A stretch of DNA of 36,278 nucleotides. Source: Terriglobia bacterium. GTDB taxonomy: Bacteria > Acidobacteriota > Terriglobia > Terriglobales > Acidobacteriaceae. The stretch spans positions 1-36,278 of the forward strand of contig JAIQEY010000055.1 in the NCBI GenBank assembly GCA_020073565.1, written 5' to 3'. Each line of letters starts with the position of its first letter. Within the stretch, counting starts at the first letter, position 1. A model generated the notes under the pieces. The model was not told the origin of the DNA and searched no databases. It saw only the letters and a list, made by a program, of their open reading frames with translations. Below, one piece after another: positions 7,115 through 14,599 of this stretch. The position numbers and the translations under genes were made by a program.

Positions 7115-7139
7115 GTATCAGGATGCTGACAAATTTGAG
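7038..7139 (+). repeat. Direct repeat copy A, left flank of the toxin-antitoxin pair
   Basis: From TGAAGAACATGAGCAGGCCA through GCTGACGGGTGTGCCTTAG this matches copy B (7916-7995) almost base for base, apart from a few substitutions and one 3-base gap. After CCTTAG it has four extra bases and then CAGGATGCTGACAAATT (7119-7135). That agrees at 14 of 17 positions with the left terminal repeat of the nearby IS5-family element. Confidence 0.8.
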
Positions 7140-7159
7140 AAACAGCCCTCTGGCGGTGT

Positions 7160-7576
7160 CTAAGTCCAGGGATCGAGAACCGCTTTGAGGGCTGGGAAAT
7201 CCGACACGTTGCGGGTCACCAACGTCAGACGATGGACTTCCGCTGTGGCTGCCAGAAATGCGTCCATTGCTCCGATCGGACGTCCGGCCGCTTCGCTGCG
7301 CGAAACCGTTTTGCCCCAGGCTTCTGCAACGTTGGTGTCGACGGGCAATATTCTGCCTTCGAATCTCAGCAACAATTCGTGCCCTAGCCATTCCTCTAGT
7401 CGGCGACGACGAGCTTCAACCCCCAGGCGTTCCACGCCATACCTTAGCTCTGCCAATGTGATGACACTGATGAAAACCCGATCCTCATCAGTGGATTCCA
7501 TCCAGCCGATGAGACCGGGATTGGGGCGCGGTTTGACCCATTCCGAAACCGCATTAGTGTCTAGAAGAAAGCTCAT
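7160..7576 (-). CDS. vapC: PIN-domain ribonuclease toxin, VapC family
   Basis: A 138-aa PIN-domain protein, expected to be a Mg2+-dependent RNase neutralised by its upstream antitoxin. The acidic residues of the PIN active site are in place: D6 in FLLDTNAVSEW, E43 in TLAELRYG, D104 in IGAMDAFLAATA and the NVSDF motif near 122. Length and order fit the VapC/FitB type. The gene overlaps the antitoxin by 4 bases (7573-7576), so the two are translationally coupled. The pair is bracketed by the direct repeats at 7038 and 7916, which suggests it moved or can be lost as a unit. RNA target cannot be read from sequence. Confidence 0.93.
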   Translation of the reverse strand: MSFLLDTNAVSEWVKPRPNPGLIGWMESTDEDRVFISVITLAELRYGVERLGVEARRRRLEEWLGHELLLRFEGRILPVDTNVAEAWGKTVSRSEAAGRPIGAMDAFLAATAEVHRLTLVTRNVSDFPALKAVLDPWT

Positions 7577-7827
7577 AGACTAATCTTCCGAGGCCGTTCT
7601 TTGAGCCGACGGACCTTCAAACCCGATCCTCGTAGCGGAGATGCTGCAAAAAATTCTGCCAAGTTGCCAACGCGCTTTGTCTTTCGTTGCCACTCCTCTG
7701 CCCCGACGACCACGGCGGCGGTACGGCCCTTTCGGGTAATGGTCTGCGGTCCCTCGGACATTGCCCGCTCGATGATTTCACTGAATTTCGCCTTAGCCTC
7801 GGCCACGGTCCACGTTTGCGTACCCAT
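7573..7827 (-). CDS. Phd/YefM-family antitoxin
   Basis: An 84-aa antitoxin. The N-terminal DNA-binding/dimerisation part has the Phd/YefM signature (WTVAEAKAKFSEIIERAMSE, then GPQTITRKGRTAAVVVGAEE). The C-terminal 35 residues are basic and extended, the part that normally wraps the toxin. ATG 7827 is preceded by GAGAGGA at 7 bases. It lies first in a two-gene operon with the PIN toxin. A TATAAT box and tandem 9-bp repeats lie just upstream (7851-7869), as expected for an autoregulated toxin-antitoxin promoter. Confidence 0.93.
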   Translation of the reverse strand: MGTQTWTVAEAKAKFSEIIERAMSEGPQTITRKGRTAAVVVGAEEWQRKTKRVGNLAEFFAASPLRGSGLKVRRLKERPRKISL

Positions 7828-7850
7828 TAGAGCATCCTCTCAATCCACAA

Positions 7851-7869
7851 GGTCATTATGGTCATTATA
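7851..7869 (-). promoter_or_regulatory. Toxin-antitoxin promoter with tandem 9-bp repeats
   Basis: Two perfect head-to-tail copies of GGTCATTAT (7851-7859 and 7860-7868, + strand) end 24 bases upstream of the antitoxin start. Read on the minus strand, the second copy contains a consensus TATAAT (7869-7864). A weak -35 (TTGCGT) lies 18 bases further up. The repeats overlap the -10, a natural place for antitoxin-mediated repression. Confidence 0.55.
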
Positions 7870-7915
7870 GTCATCAGTGAACCAACAACGCAATAATGAA
7901 ACAATTCCGCCCGGA

Positions 7916-8012
7916 TGAAGAACATGAACAGGCCATCCACTTCCTCCGGCGTTGGTCCGGTGCCGAATAAGAAGACGCTGACGGGTGTGCCTTAGCAGGA
8001 TGCGGAAAAATC
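7916..8012 (+). repeat. Direct repeat copy B, right flank of the toxin-antitoxin pair, ending in an orphan IS end
   Basis: This is the second copy of the repeat at 7038-7139. It ends CCTTAG and is followed at once by CAGGATGCGGAAAAATC (7996-8012), which matches the right terminal repeat of the IS5-family element at 15 of 17 positions. The TTAG before it is the same target motif used by that IS. From 8013 to about 8297 no gene or other structure was recognised. Confidence 0.8.
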
Positions 8013-8312
8013 CGCCTTTCGTATCAGCACATCGCCGTAGCGATGAGGCGGTTCGTTCGCTCTCAAACCGGCTCGTTAAGTAGAGGCAGTGCAGATTGGG
8101 CCTCTCTGAGAATTGGGGGTATCTCATCGCCATTTCACGGCTACGCGGAAACGCGGGCGCACGGACGCCGGTATCCACCTTCTCCAACTCTTTGGAGACT
8201 GAACCGGTCGGCCATCACCTTCGTGTGAACCAAGCGTCACAGCAGCCGGAGCAACCCCGGTGCTATACGTAAACGAATCGAAAGAACCGACGCGCCCAGA
8301 GGGGAGATGGTG

Positions 8313-8789
8313 ATGCAGCGAAGTATTTCCTTCACGCTGAATGGCAGGCCGGAGCAACTGATCGTCGACGACGACCGCATGCTGCTCTGGGTGTTACGTT
8401 ATGACCTCGGGCTCACCGGCACCAAGTTCGGCTGTGGAGCCGCCCTGTGCGGATCTTGCACCGTAATCGTGAACGACGAGGCCGTTAGATCGTGCATCAC
8501 TCCGGTCAAGGAGATTGCCGGAAAGCACGTGCTGACCATCGAGGGCTTGAGCACCGAGGGTCACCTGCACCCAATCCAGGAAGCGTTCCTCAATCACCAT
8601 GCTTTCCAGTGCGGCTACTGCACGCCGGGGATGATTGTGAACGCCTATACGCTCCTCCTCAAGAAAGCGCACCCCACCCGGGAAGAAATTATCCGGCACA
8701 TGGATGACAACCTCTGCCGCTGCGGATCTCACACGCGCATCGTGCAAGCCATCTTGGAGGCAGCAGGCGCGACGAGAGGAGGTGCCTAA
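8313..8789 (+). CDS. iorA: (2Fe-2S) small subunit of a molybdenum hydroxylase (IorA type)
   Basis: A 158-aa electron-transfer subunit with two [2Fe-2S] clusters that passes electrons from the molybdenum site of its partner. The plant-ferredoxin-like N-terminal domain carries C41, C46, C49 and C61 (FGCGAALCGSC...C). The helical second domain carries C100, C103, C135 and C137 (QCGYCTPG and NLCRCG). ATG 8313 is 6 bases after AGAGGGGAG. ATG 8307 lies directly against that site and is less likely. The stop overlaps the start of the large subunit (TAATG), so the two are coupled. There is no FAD subunit, as in isoquinoline 1-oxidoreductase and related two-subunit aldehyde oxidases. The true substrate cannot be told from sequence. 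Confidence 0.9.
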   Translation: MQRSISFTLNGRPEQLIVDDDRMLLWVLRYDLGLTGTKFGCGAALCGSCTVIVNDEAVRSCITPVKEIAGKHVLTIEGLSTEGHLHPIQEAFLNHHAFQCGYCTPGMIVNAYTLLLKKAHPTREEIIRHMDDNLCRCGSHTRIVQAILEAAGATRGGA

Positions 8790-10951
8790 TGCATGGGGAC
8801 GACTGGAATGAAACCGTCGAGAGTGCTGTCGACACGGCCACTGGCATAAGCCGGCGCGAGTTCTTCCAACTGGCTGGCACCGGGCTCTTCATCTTCTTCG
8901 CCACCGACCCGATGGCCGCCTTCCAGGAACCGTCACGCCTCCCCGGACGGCCCAGTTATCCCACCGATTTCAATGCCTATCTTCGCATCGGCGGTGACGG
9001 CCGGGTCACCTGTTTCGTCGGCAAGGTGGAATTGGGGCAGGGCTCAAAGACCGCGCTGGCACAACTGGCGGCCGACGAACTCGACGTCTCCCTCGATTCG
9101 GTCGACATAGTCATGGGCGACACCGACCTCTGTCCATGGGATATGGGCACCTTCGGTTCGCTCAGCATTCGGCAGTTCGGTCCCGTGTTGCGGGGTGCGG
9201 CCGCCGAAGCCCGGGCCGTGCTGTTGCAGATGTCGGCCGATTACCTCCATCTACCCTCGGTAGAGCAGTTGCGCGTGAAGGATGGCGTGGTGACATGCGC
9301 ACAGGACGAGCACAAGACTGTTTCCTACGCCAGGCTGGTTGAGGGCAAGAGGATCGAGCGCCATCTCGAAAAGGTGCCTGTGAAGGCGGTCTCGGCATTC
9401 ACTGTCATCGGGAAGGCACCGCGGCGCAAAGATGCTCTGGAAAAGGTAACTGGTAAAGCCAGGTACGCAGCGGATATGACTCCGCCGGGTACGCTGCACG
9501 CGCGCATTCTCAGGCCGCCCGCGCACGGAGCCACGCTGAAAGAACTCGACACAGCAGTCGCCGAGAAGGTGTCGGGTGTTCGTGTTATCCGCGACGGCGA
9601 GATGATTGCGGTGCTCCACGAACATCCCGATATCGCCGATCGAGCGCTGGGACTCATCCGAGCTCGATTCGAACCTCCCCATCCGAGCGAGGACGATCAG
9701 ACGATTTTCGAACATCTGCTCAAAGCCGCACCGCCGCTACAGATAGTGGACGAAAAAGGCAGCCTGGCCGAAGGAGAGAAACTCACCACGCGTGTGGTCG
9801 AGGAGACCTACTTGAACAGCTACGTCGCCCATGCGCCGATGGAGACACACTCCGCTGTCGCCGCCATCGAAGGCGGCAGGTTGACGGTGTGGGCGAGCAC
9901 GCAGACGCCCTTCCCCCTCCGCCAACAATTGGCGCAGGCCGTCGGCTTCACGCTGGAGAACGTGCGGGTCATCACTCCTTACGTCGGTGGCGGGTTTGGC
10001 GGCAAAAGCGCGTCCCACCAAGCCGTGGAAGCAGCGCGATTAGCCAAGGTCACGGGCAAACCTGTGCAGGTCGTCTGGGATCGCGCCGAGGAGTTCTTTT
10101 ACGACACCTTCCGGCCCGCGGCTGTCGTGAAAATCCGCTCGGGACAGAACGACGCCGGAAAACTCCTGCTGTGGAATTACCGTGTGTACTGCGCCGGTGA
10201 TCGCGGGGCCCGGCAGTTCTATGACATCCCCCACCAACGCACGCAGTCGTCCGGCGGCTGGGGCGGCGGCAGTTCTCCCGGACTGCACCCCTTCGCCGTC
10301 GGTCCCTGGCGGGCGCCCGCGGTCAATACCAACACCTTTGCCCGCGAATCGCACATCGACATCCTCGCCAGCAAACTGGGTCGGGACCCTCTTGAGTTCC
10401 GCCTTGCCCACCTGAGCGATCCACGCATGCGCCGTGTGTTGCTCGCGGCGACTAGTCAGTTCGGGTGGAAGCCGGCACCTGCGCCGAGTGGTCGCGGCGT
10501 CGGCCTTGCCTGCGCCACCGATGTGGGCACTTACGTCGCCACGGTCGCCGAGGTCGCGATCAATAAAAATACCGGGAACGTGGAAGTGAAGCGGGTGGTC
10601 TGCGCCCAGGATCAGGGCGTTACGGTGAATCCCGATGGCTCGCGCCAGCAGATCGAAGGCAGTATCACCATGGGCCTGGGTTACGCCCTGACTGAGGAAG
10701 TACGTTTCAAGGATGGTGCCGTTCTCGACCGCAACTTCGACACCTATCAGACTCCACGTTTTTCCTGGTTGCCCAGAATCGAAACTATCCTGATTGAGAA
10801 TCCGGAAACGCCCGCGTCGGGTTGCGGAGAGCCGCCGATCACCACCATGGGAGCGGTTGTGGCCAACGCCATCTTCGACGCCACGGGCGCTCGTCTGCGG
10901 CAACTTCCCATGACCACGGCACGCCTCAAAGCCGCCTTGCGGCAGCGCTGA
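8789..10951 (+). CDS. iorB: Molybdopterin-binding large subunit of a molybdenum hydroxylase (IorB type), Tat-exported
   Basis: A 720-aa xanthine dehydrogenase-family catalytic subunit that hydroxylates an aldehyde or N-heterocycle using Mo-cytosine dinucleotide. The N-terminus has a twin-arginine motif and hydrophobic core (GISRREFFQLAGTGLFIFF, about 20-38), so the folded complex with its small subunit is probably exported. Visible family marks are KVELGQGSKTALAQLAADEL (near 80), a second ALEKVTGKARYAADM segment that starts the aldehyde oxidase a/b domain, GGGFGGKS, GPWRAPAVNTNTFARES and, near the C-terminus, GCGEPPITTMGAV. The Glu of the last is the expected catalytic base. IorB proteins keep this order and roughly 700-750 aa length. 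No XdhC/CoxI-type maturation gene is in the window. Confidence 0.9.
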   Translation: MHGDDWNETVESAVDTATGISRREFFQLAGTGLFIFFATDPMAAFQEPSRLPGRPSYPTDFNAYLRIGGDGRVTCFVGKVELGQGSKTALAQLAADELDVSLDSVDIVMGDTDLCPWDMGTFGSLSIRQFGPVLRGAAAEARAVLLQMSADYLHLPSVEQLRVKDGVVTCAQDEHKTVSYARLVEGKRIERHLEKVPVKAVSAFTVIGKAPRRKDALEKVTGKARYAADMTPPGTLHARILRPPAHGATLKELDTAVAEKVSGVRVIRDGEMIAVLHEHPDIADRALGLIRARFEPPHPSEDDQTIFEHLLKAAPPLQIVDEKGSLAEGEKLTTRVVEETYLNSYVAHAPMETHSAVAAIEGGRLTVWASTQTPFPLRQQLAQAVGFTLENVRVITPYVGGGFGGKSASHQAVEAARLAKVTGKPVQVVWDRAEEFFYDTFRPAAVVKIRSGQNDAGKLLLWNYRVYCAGDRGARQFYDIPHQRTQSSGGWGGGSSPGLHPFAVGPWRAPAVNTNTFARESHIDILASKLGRDPLEFRLAHLSDPRMRRVLLAATSQFGWKPAPAPSGRGVGLACATDVGTYVATVAEVAINKNTGNVEVKRVVCAQDQGVTVNPDGSRQQIEGSITMGLGYALTEEVRFKDGAVLDRNFDTYQTPRFSWLPRIETILIENPETPASGCGEPPITTMGAVVANAIFDATGARLRQLPMTTARLKAALRQR

Positions 10952-11067
10952 TGGAATTCTTGGATCGCAGAAGATCTCTGGGTTCATCTGCATGGACCCG
11001 CCTTGTCACTTCGGACTTGGCAGAATTGTGACAAAATGCGAACTTTTAGAACGGGAGACACAATCTA

Positions 11068-12327
11068 GTGGACGTTTATCGATGGTTGCCGCCCGAAGCT
11101 GTGAAAATCCTCCTGGTTCTCTTCCTGTCTTTCCTTATCGGACTGGAGCGCGAGGAGCGCAAGGCTGCAGCCGGGCACTACGCATTCGGCGGCGTGCGCA
11201 CCTTTCCGCTCATCGGATTGATTGGCTACTCGATCGCACTTCTGTCCGGCACGCAGCTTCTTCCGTTGACGGTCGGCTTCCTGGTGGTTGGTGGCTTTCT
11301 GTTGTTGTCCTATTGGCACAAACTCTCTTCCACCGAGGCAGCAGGCGTGACGTCAGAGATGTCGGGTCTTGCGACTTACCTGGTGGGCGCCCTCGTGTAC
11401 TACGAGCATTTTTGGATTGCCACTACCTTGAGCGTGGCCAGCTTGTTACTACTGGAACTCAAGGAAGCTCTGGAGAAGCTCGCCACCCGGGCAGCGCCAG
11501 GCGAAATTCTCACGGTTGCCAAGTTTCTGTTTCTCTCGGCTGTCATCCTGCCCATATTGCCCAACTACGAGTTTGGACCGTTTCACCTCAATCCTTTTAA
11601 AACCTGGCTTGTCGTCGTTGCCGTAAGCACGATTTCCTATGGCAGTTACATCCTACAGAAGCTCACCAAGGAACGCGGTGGAGTAGTGCTTGCAGCCTTC
11701 CTGGGTGGGGCATACTCATCCACTTTGACCACAGTAGTCATGTCACGCAGAGCAGCTCATGAGGAGCACCCCCACCTTTTCGCGGGAGGGATGTTGATCG
11801 CATCCGGTGTCATGTACCTCCGCTTGGTTGCGCTCCTGGCTCTTTTCAATCGTCACTTAATGTCCCTGTTGGCGCTCCCCTTTCTCCTATTTTCAGGTCT
11901 GGCGATAGCCGTTGGCTGGATTTGGTCGCGCCGGCCAGATGTGAGCGCCGAAGCAGTGCAGCGGGAATTTGAGCCAAACAACCCCCTCGAGCTGTTCGCA
12001 GCCTTTCTCTTCGCTTTTCTCTTCTTAGCAATGCTGGTGGCCACGCAGTTGGCCGTTACCTACCTCGGAAGAGCGGGAGTCAACACACTGGCCGCGATCA
12101 TGGGTGTCACCGACGTAGATCCCTTTATCCTGGGCATGACCCAGGCTGCGGGCGCGCTTACGCCTCTGAAGGTCGCGGGAGCGGCGGTTCTGATCGCCGC
12201 CGCCAGCAACAACCTTGTGAAGGGGATCTACGCCTACAGCTTGGCCGATCGAAAGACGGGCATTCAAAGCCTCTCTCTCTTGACTGCTCTTGCGGCGCTC
12301 GGTCTTGTGCCTTTGTTTTGGTTGTGA
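11068..12327 (+). CDS. Second MgtC/SapB-like plus DUF4010 membrane protein
   Basis: A 419-aa polytopic membrane protein with the same plan as the one at 979-2244. The N-terminal MgtC-like part has FLIGLEREERK and GGVRTFPLIG. The DUF4010 part has ILPILPNYEFGPF, AAFLGGAYSSTLTTVVMSR and, near the end, MGVTDVDPFILGMTQAAG. The start is GTG 11068, with GGGAG about 12 bases upstream. No ATG alternative lies nearby. It begins 116 bases after the hydroxylase large subunit on the same strand, and co-transcription is possible but not shown. Two divergent copies of this family within 10 kb suggest distinct roles. Confidence 0.82.
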   Translation: MDVYRWLPPEAVKILLVLFLSFLIGLEREERKAAAGHYAFGGVRTFPLIGLIGYSIALLSGTQLLPLTVGFLVVGGFLLLSYWHKLSSTEAAGVTSEMSGLATYLVGALVYYEHFWIATTLSVASLLLLELKEALEKLATRAAPGEILTVAKFLFLSAVILPILPNYEFGPFHLNPFKTWLVVVAVSTISYGSYILQKLTKERGGVVLAAFLGGAYSSTLTTVVMSRRAAHEEHPHLFAGGMLIASGVMYLRLVALLALFNRHLMSLLALPFLLFSGLAIAVGWIWSRRPDVSAEAVQREFEPNNPLELFAAFLFAFLFLAMLVATQLAVTYLGRAGVNTLAAIMGVTDVDPFILGMTQAAGALTPLKVAGAAVLIAAASNNLVKGIYAYSLADRKTGIQSLSLLTALAALGLVPLFWL

Positions 12328-12415
12328 CTTCGCTCACCGTTCTCCCGATCCAGCACGCCCCAGAGCGGCGCTAAGAATGAAGCGCTAACATCAAGCCAGG
12401 CTTGGAGGCCACGAC

Positions 12416-13771
12416 ATGGAACCGTTCCGCTTTCATCTTTTCGTCTGCACGCAGCAAAAACCCGAAGGTGTCCCCTCCTGCCCGGCCAGCGGGGCGTTCG
12501 CTGTGCTGGACGCGCTAGATCGCGAGATCCAAGCGCGTGGGCTCAACCACGAGGTGCAACTCACTACCTGCGGCTGCATGGGACTGTGTGATGAAGGTCC
12601 GGTGATGGTCGTCTATCCGGCAGGGGTGTGGTACCGACACATGCAAGGCTCTGATGTTTCCGAGATTGTCGAGACACACCTGCGCGACGGTAAGCCCCTC
12701 GATCGTCTCGCATGGAACGATGCTTCTGCGATGAAGGCCATGTCGGTCGAGCATGGGGAAAAGTTCCGTGCTGCAATGGCTGCCCGCGACAAAGCAGGGA
12801 TGCTGCCCGATCGCCTCGATCAGATGATCCGCGGCTACATGTCGAGTCGTTGCATTCTTACCGCGCTTGAACTCGACCTCTTTACCGCCGTCGGGGACGG
12901 AGCCACTGCCGCACAGATTGGGACGAGGATCAACGCGAATGTCCGAGCCGTAGGCATGCTGCTCAACGCGCTCGTCGCCCTCGGACTGCTCTCGAAGAGC
13001 CACGACGCTTACAAGAACACGTCCGAGTCAGCACGCTTCTTTGTTCAGGGCTCCAAAGACAACCACCGCAATGGTCTGCTGCACACCGCCAACATCTGGC
13101 ATCGCTGGAGCACCATGACCGACGCTGTGCGCAGCGGTACCCGCGTCCCTATCGATCGGGACGAAACCCCCGCGTGGACGCGCAACTTCATTGCCGGCAT
13201 GCAACGCAACGCCAAAGATCGCGCCCCGCTGGTGGTGAAGGCCCTGGGCACAACTGGTGTTCGACGCATCCTCGATCTCGGGGGCGGCTCCGGCGCATAC
13301 TCCATCGCGTTCGCAAAAACTTGTCCCAATGTGCAGTGCGAGATCCTAGACATCCCAGAGGTCGTACCGCTCACCACCGAATATGTCAGCCAGGCCGGCG
13401 TCCTGGCACAAGTCAACCTTCGCACTGGAGACATGCTCCAGGACGACTTTGGCTCCGGCTACGACATCATCATGCTGAACGCGATCTGCCACATGTTTTC
13501 CGAGGAGCAGAACCGGGACATCTTCCGCCGTGCACGCCAGGCACTCGCGCCGAACGGCCGCCTCGTTGTGCAAGACTTCATCCTCAATCCTGACAAAACC
13601 GGCCCGCAACACGCGGCACTGTTCTCACTGAACATGCTCGTTTCCACCGATGCTGGTGCCAGTTACAGCGAGTTCGAATACACCCTCTGGATGAAGGCTG
13701 CGGGTTTCACCGAGGTATCCCGGATCAACCTGCCTGGGCCCAGCGACCTGATCGTGGGGTTCCTGAAATAG
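12416..13771 (+). CDS. Thioredoxin-like [2Fe-2S] ferredoxin fused to an O-methyltransferase
   Basis: A 451-aa two-part protein. Residues 1 to about 95 are a thioredoxin-fold ferredoxin of the NuoE/Shethna-like type: C11, C22, C54 and C58 have the C-x10-C...C-x3-C spacing, followed by DEGPVMVVYPAGVWY. From about 125 there is a winged-helix dimerisation domain (LDLFTAVGDGATAAQIGTRI) and then a class I SAM-dependent methyltransferase domain. That domain has ILDLGGGSGAY (285-295), EILDIPEV, a LNAICHMFSEEQN post-motif and LVVQDFILNPDK, as in plant/bacterial family 2 O-methyltransferases and hydroxyneurosporene methyltransferase. ATG 12416 has TTGGAGG 7 bases upstream. No frame break marks the junction. 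The ferredoxin may deliver electrons or sense redox state. Substrate unknown. Confidence 0.88.
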   Translation: MEPFRFHLFVCTQQKPEGVPSCPASGAFAVLDALDREIQARGLNHEVQLTTCGCMGLCDEGPVMVVYPAGVWYRHMQGSDVSEIVETHLRDGKPLDRLAWNDASAMKAMSVEHGEKFRAAMAARDKAGMLPDRLDQMIRGYMSSRCILTALELDLFTAVGDGATAAQIGTRINANVRAVGMLLNALVALGLLSKSHDAYKNTSESARFFVQGSKDNHRNGLLHTANIWHRWSTMTDAVRSGTRVPIDRDETPAWTRNFIAGMQRNAKDRAPLVVKALGTTGVRRILDLGGGSGAYSIAFAKTCPNVQCEILDIPEVVPLTTEYVSQAGVLAQVNLRTGDMLQDDFGSGYDIIMLNAICHMFSEEQNRDIFRRARQALAPNGRLVVQDFILNPDKTGPQHAALFSLNMLVSTDAGASYSEFEYTLWMKAAGFTEVSRINLPGPSDLIVGFLK

Positions 13772-13854
13772 GGCCACCCATACTTCCGGGTTTGTTGCGT
13801 TTGTTCCCCTCATTTCGGGCCAATGGATTGGGATTGGCGGAGACTCCGATCCAC

Positions 13855-14037
13855 TCACTTCAGTAGTTCGCTACGGGTCTGAAGAAAACGCAAAACATGG
13901 CCGCGAGAGAAGACCCCTTCCATTCGCCCGTTCGAAACCACCGGCAGTTGGTTGACGTCGTTGCGGGTCATCATCTGGAGCGCTCGGATGGCAGGTGTGT
14001 CGGGCGAAACAACGATACATGGGCAACTCCCCAGAGA
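13855..14037 (-). pseudogene. C-terminal CBS-domain remnant
   Basis: On the minus strand a 60-codon frame without a start ends at TGA 13857-13855. It reads IVVSPDTPAIRALQMMTRND, then VNQLPVVSNGRMEGVFSRGH, then VLRFLQTRSELLK. That is one complete CBS motif (alpha-beta-beta-alpha with the usual PVV-D/NG-x-hxG-hhSR core). The ending resembles site-2 protease or other membrane proteins that finish with a CBS pair. Everything upstream is gone: the frame is closed by TAG at 14040-14038, exactly where the endonuclease III remnant begins. Confidence 0.62.
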
Positions 14038-14164
14038 CTACGATTCGCTGATCCGGGCACATCAGTTGCTCCGGCAGCACGGTCAAGAACTGTGCAAGCG
14101 GTCAAAGCCGCGTTGCACCGAATGCCCGGTCAGAGATAGCTGCAACTACAATGGGAGGGGTTGA
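14018..14164 (+). pseudogene. C-terminal remnant of an endonuclease III-like DNA glycosylase
   Basis: The last 48 codons before TGA 14162-14164 read HGQLPRDYDSLIRAHQLLRQ followed by a four-cysteine loop. The cysteines have the spacing C-x6-C-x2-C-x5-C (LCKRSKPRCTECPVRDSC), which is the [4Fe-4S] loop of the Nth/MutY superfamily. The helix-hairpin-helix and the catalytic Lys/Asp are absent, and the frame upstream turns into antisense of the CBS remnant. It is a dead fragment joined to another dead fragment. Confidence 0.7.
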
Positions 14165-14599
14165 TCAGCCGTTTACCAAGGGGTGCGAGGTGCACCCGGC
14201 GAGAGCAAATAATGATCCGCCTTTTTCGTCGCGCTGGAAAACCTGTATCGAGGCAGGAAAACAGAACCTAGCAAGGGAATTGTATTGCGCGTGCCATGTG
14301 CGTCCCGGGTGGCTGAACGAGGAGCTATGTTCAAAGAATTCAGATCCGACTCAGAACCGTCAAGGTCCGGAAATAGCGCAAGCTCTGAGGTCTCGAAGCC
14401 CTACGCCGCTTTCATCCACGCAGGCCGACGCCGCCCGCATCCACGGCATTGGCTGGCTCTGGCAGAGCTCGCGGGCATTGCGGGGTGATCACCGTCACTG
14501 ACGCCGCATTGCACAACCCTTTAAACTTCCGCTGTTGATTGAGCAGCTAGTCATGGGAAGATAAATTCCCCGATATCGGCTGCCTCGAACCCTTTCCTT
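14165..14599. other. 435-base stretch without a firm gene
   Basis: A 53-codon + strand frame from ATG 14327 (MFKEFRSDSEPSRSGNSASS) follows GAGGAG at only 2 bases and is rich in Ser, Arg and His. It is not convincing. The final 100 bases should hold the promoter of the lysine-degradation genes. No clear -35/-10 pair or operator was recognised. Confidence 0.35.

Noticed and set aside
7840..8187. 115-codon minus-strand frame upstream of the antitoxin
   Set aside because: It runs through direct-repeat copy B and the orphan IS end and overlaps the antitoxin promoter. Composition is Arg/Ser-rich and there is no ribosome binding site.
10040..10993. 317-codon minus-strand frame within the hydroxylase large subunit
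   Set aside because: Antisense shadow of a conserved gene, with no start signal or family motif.
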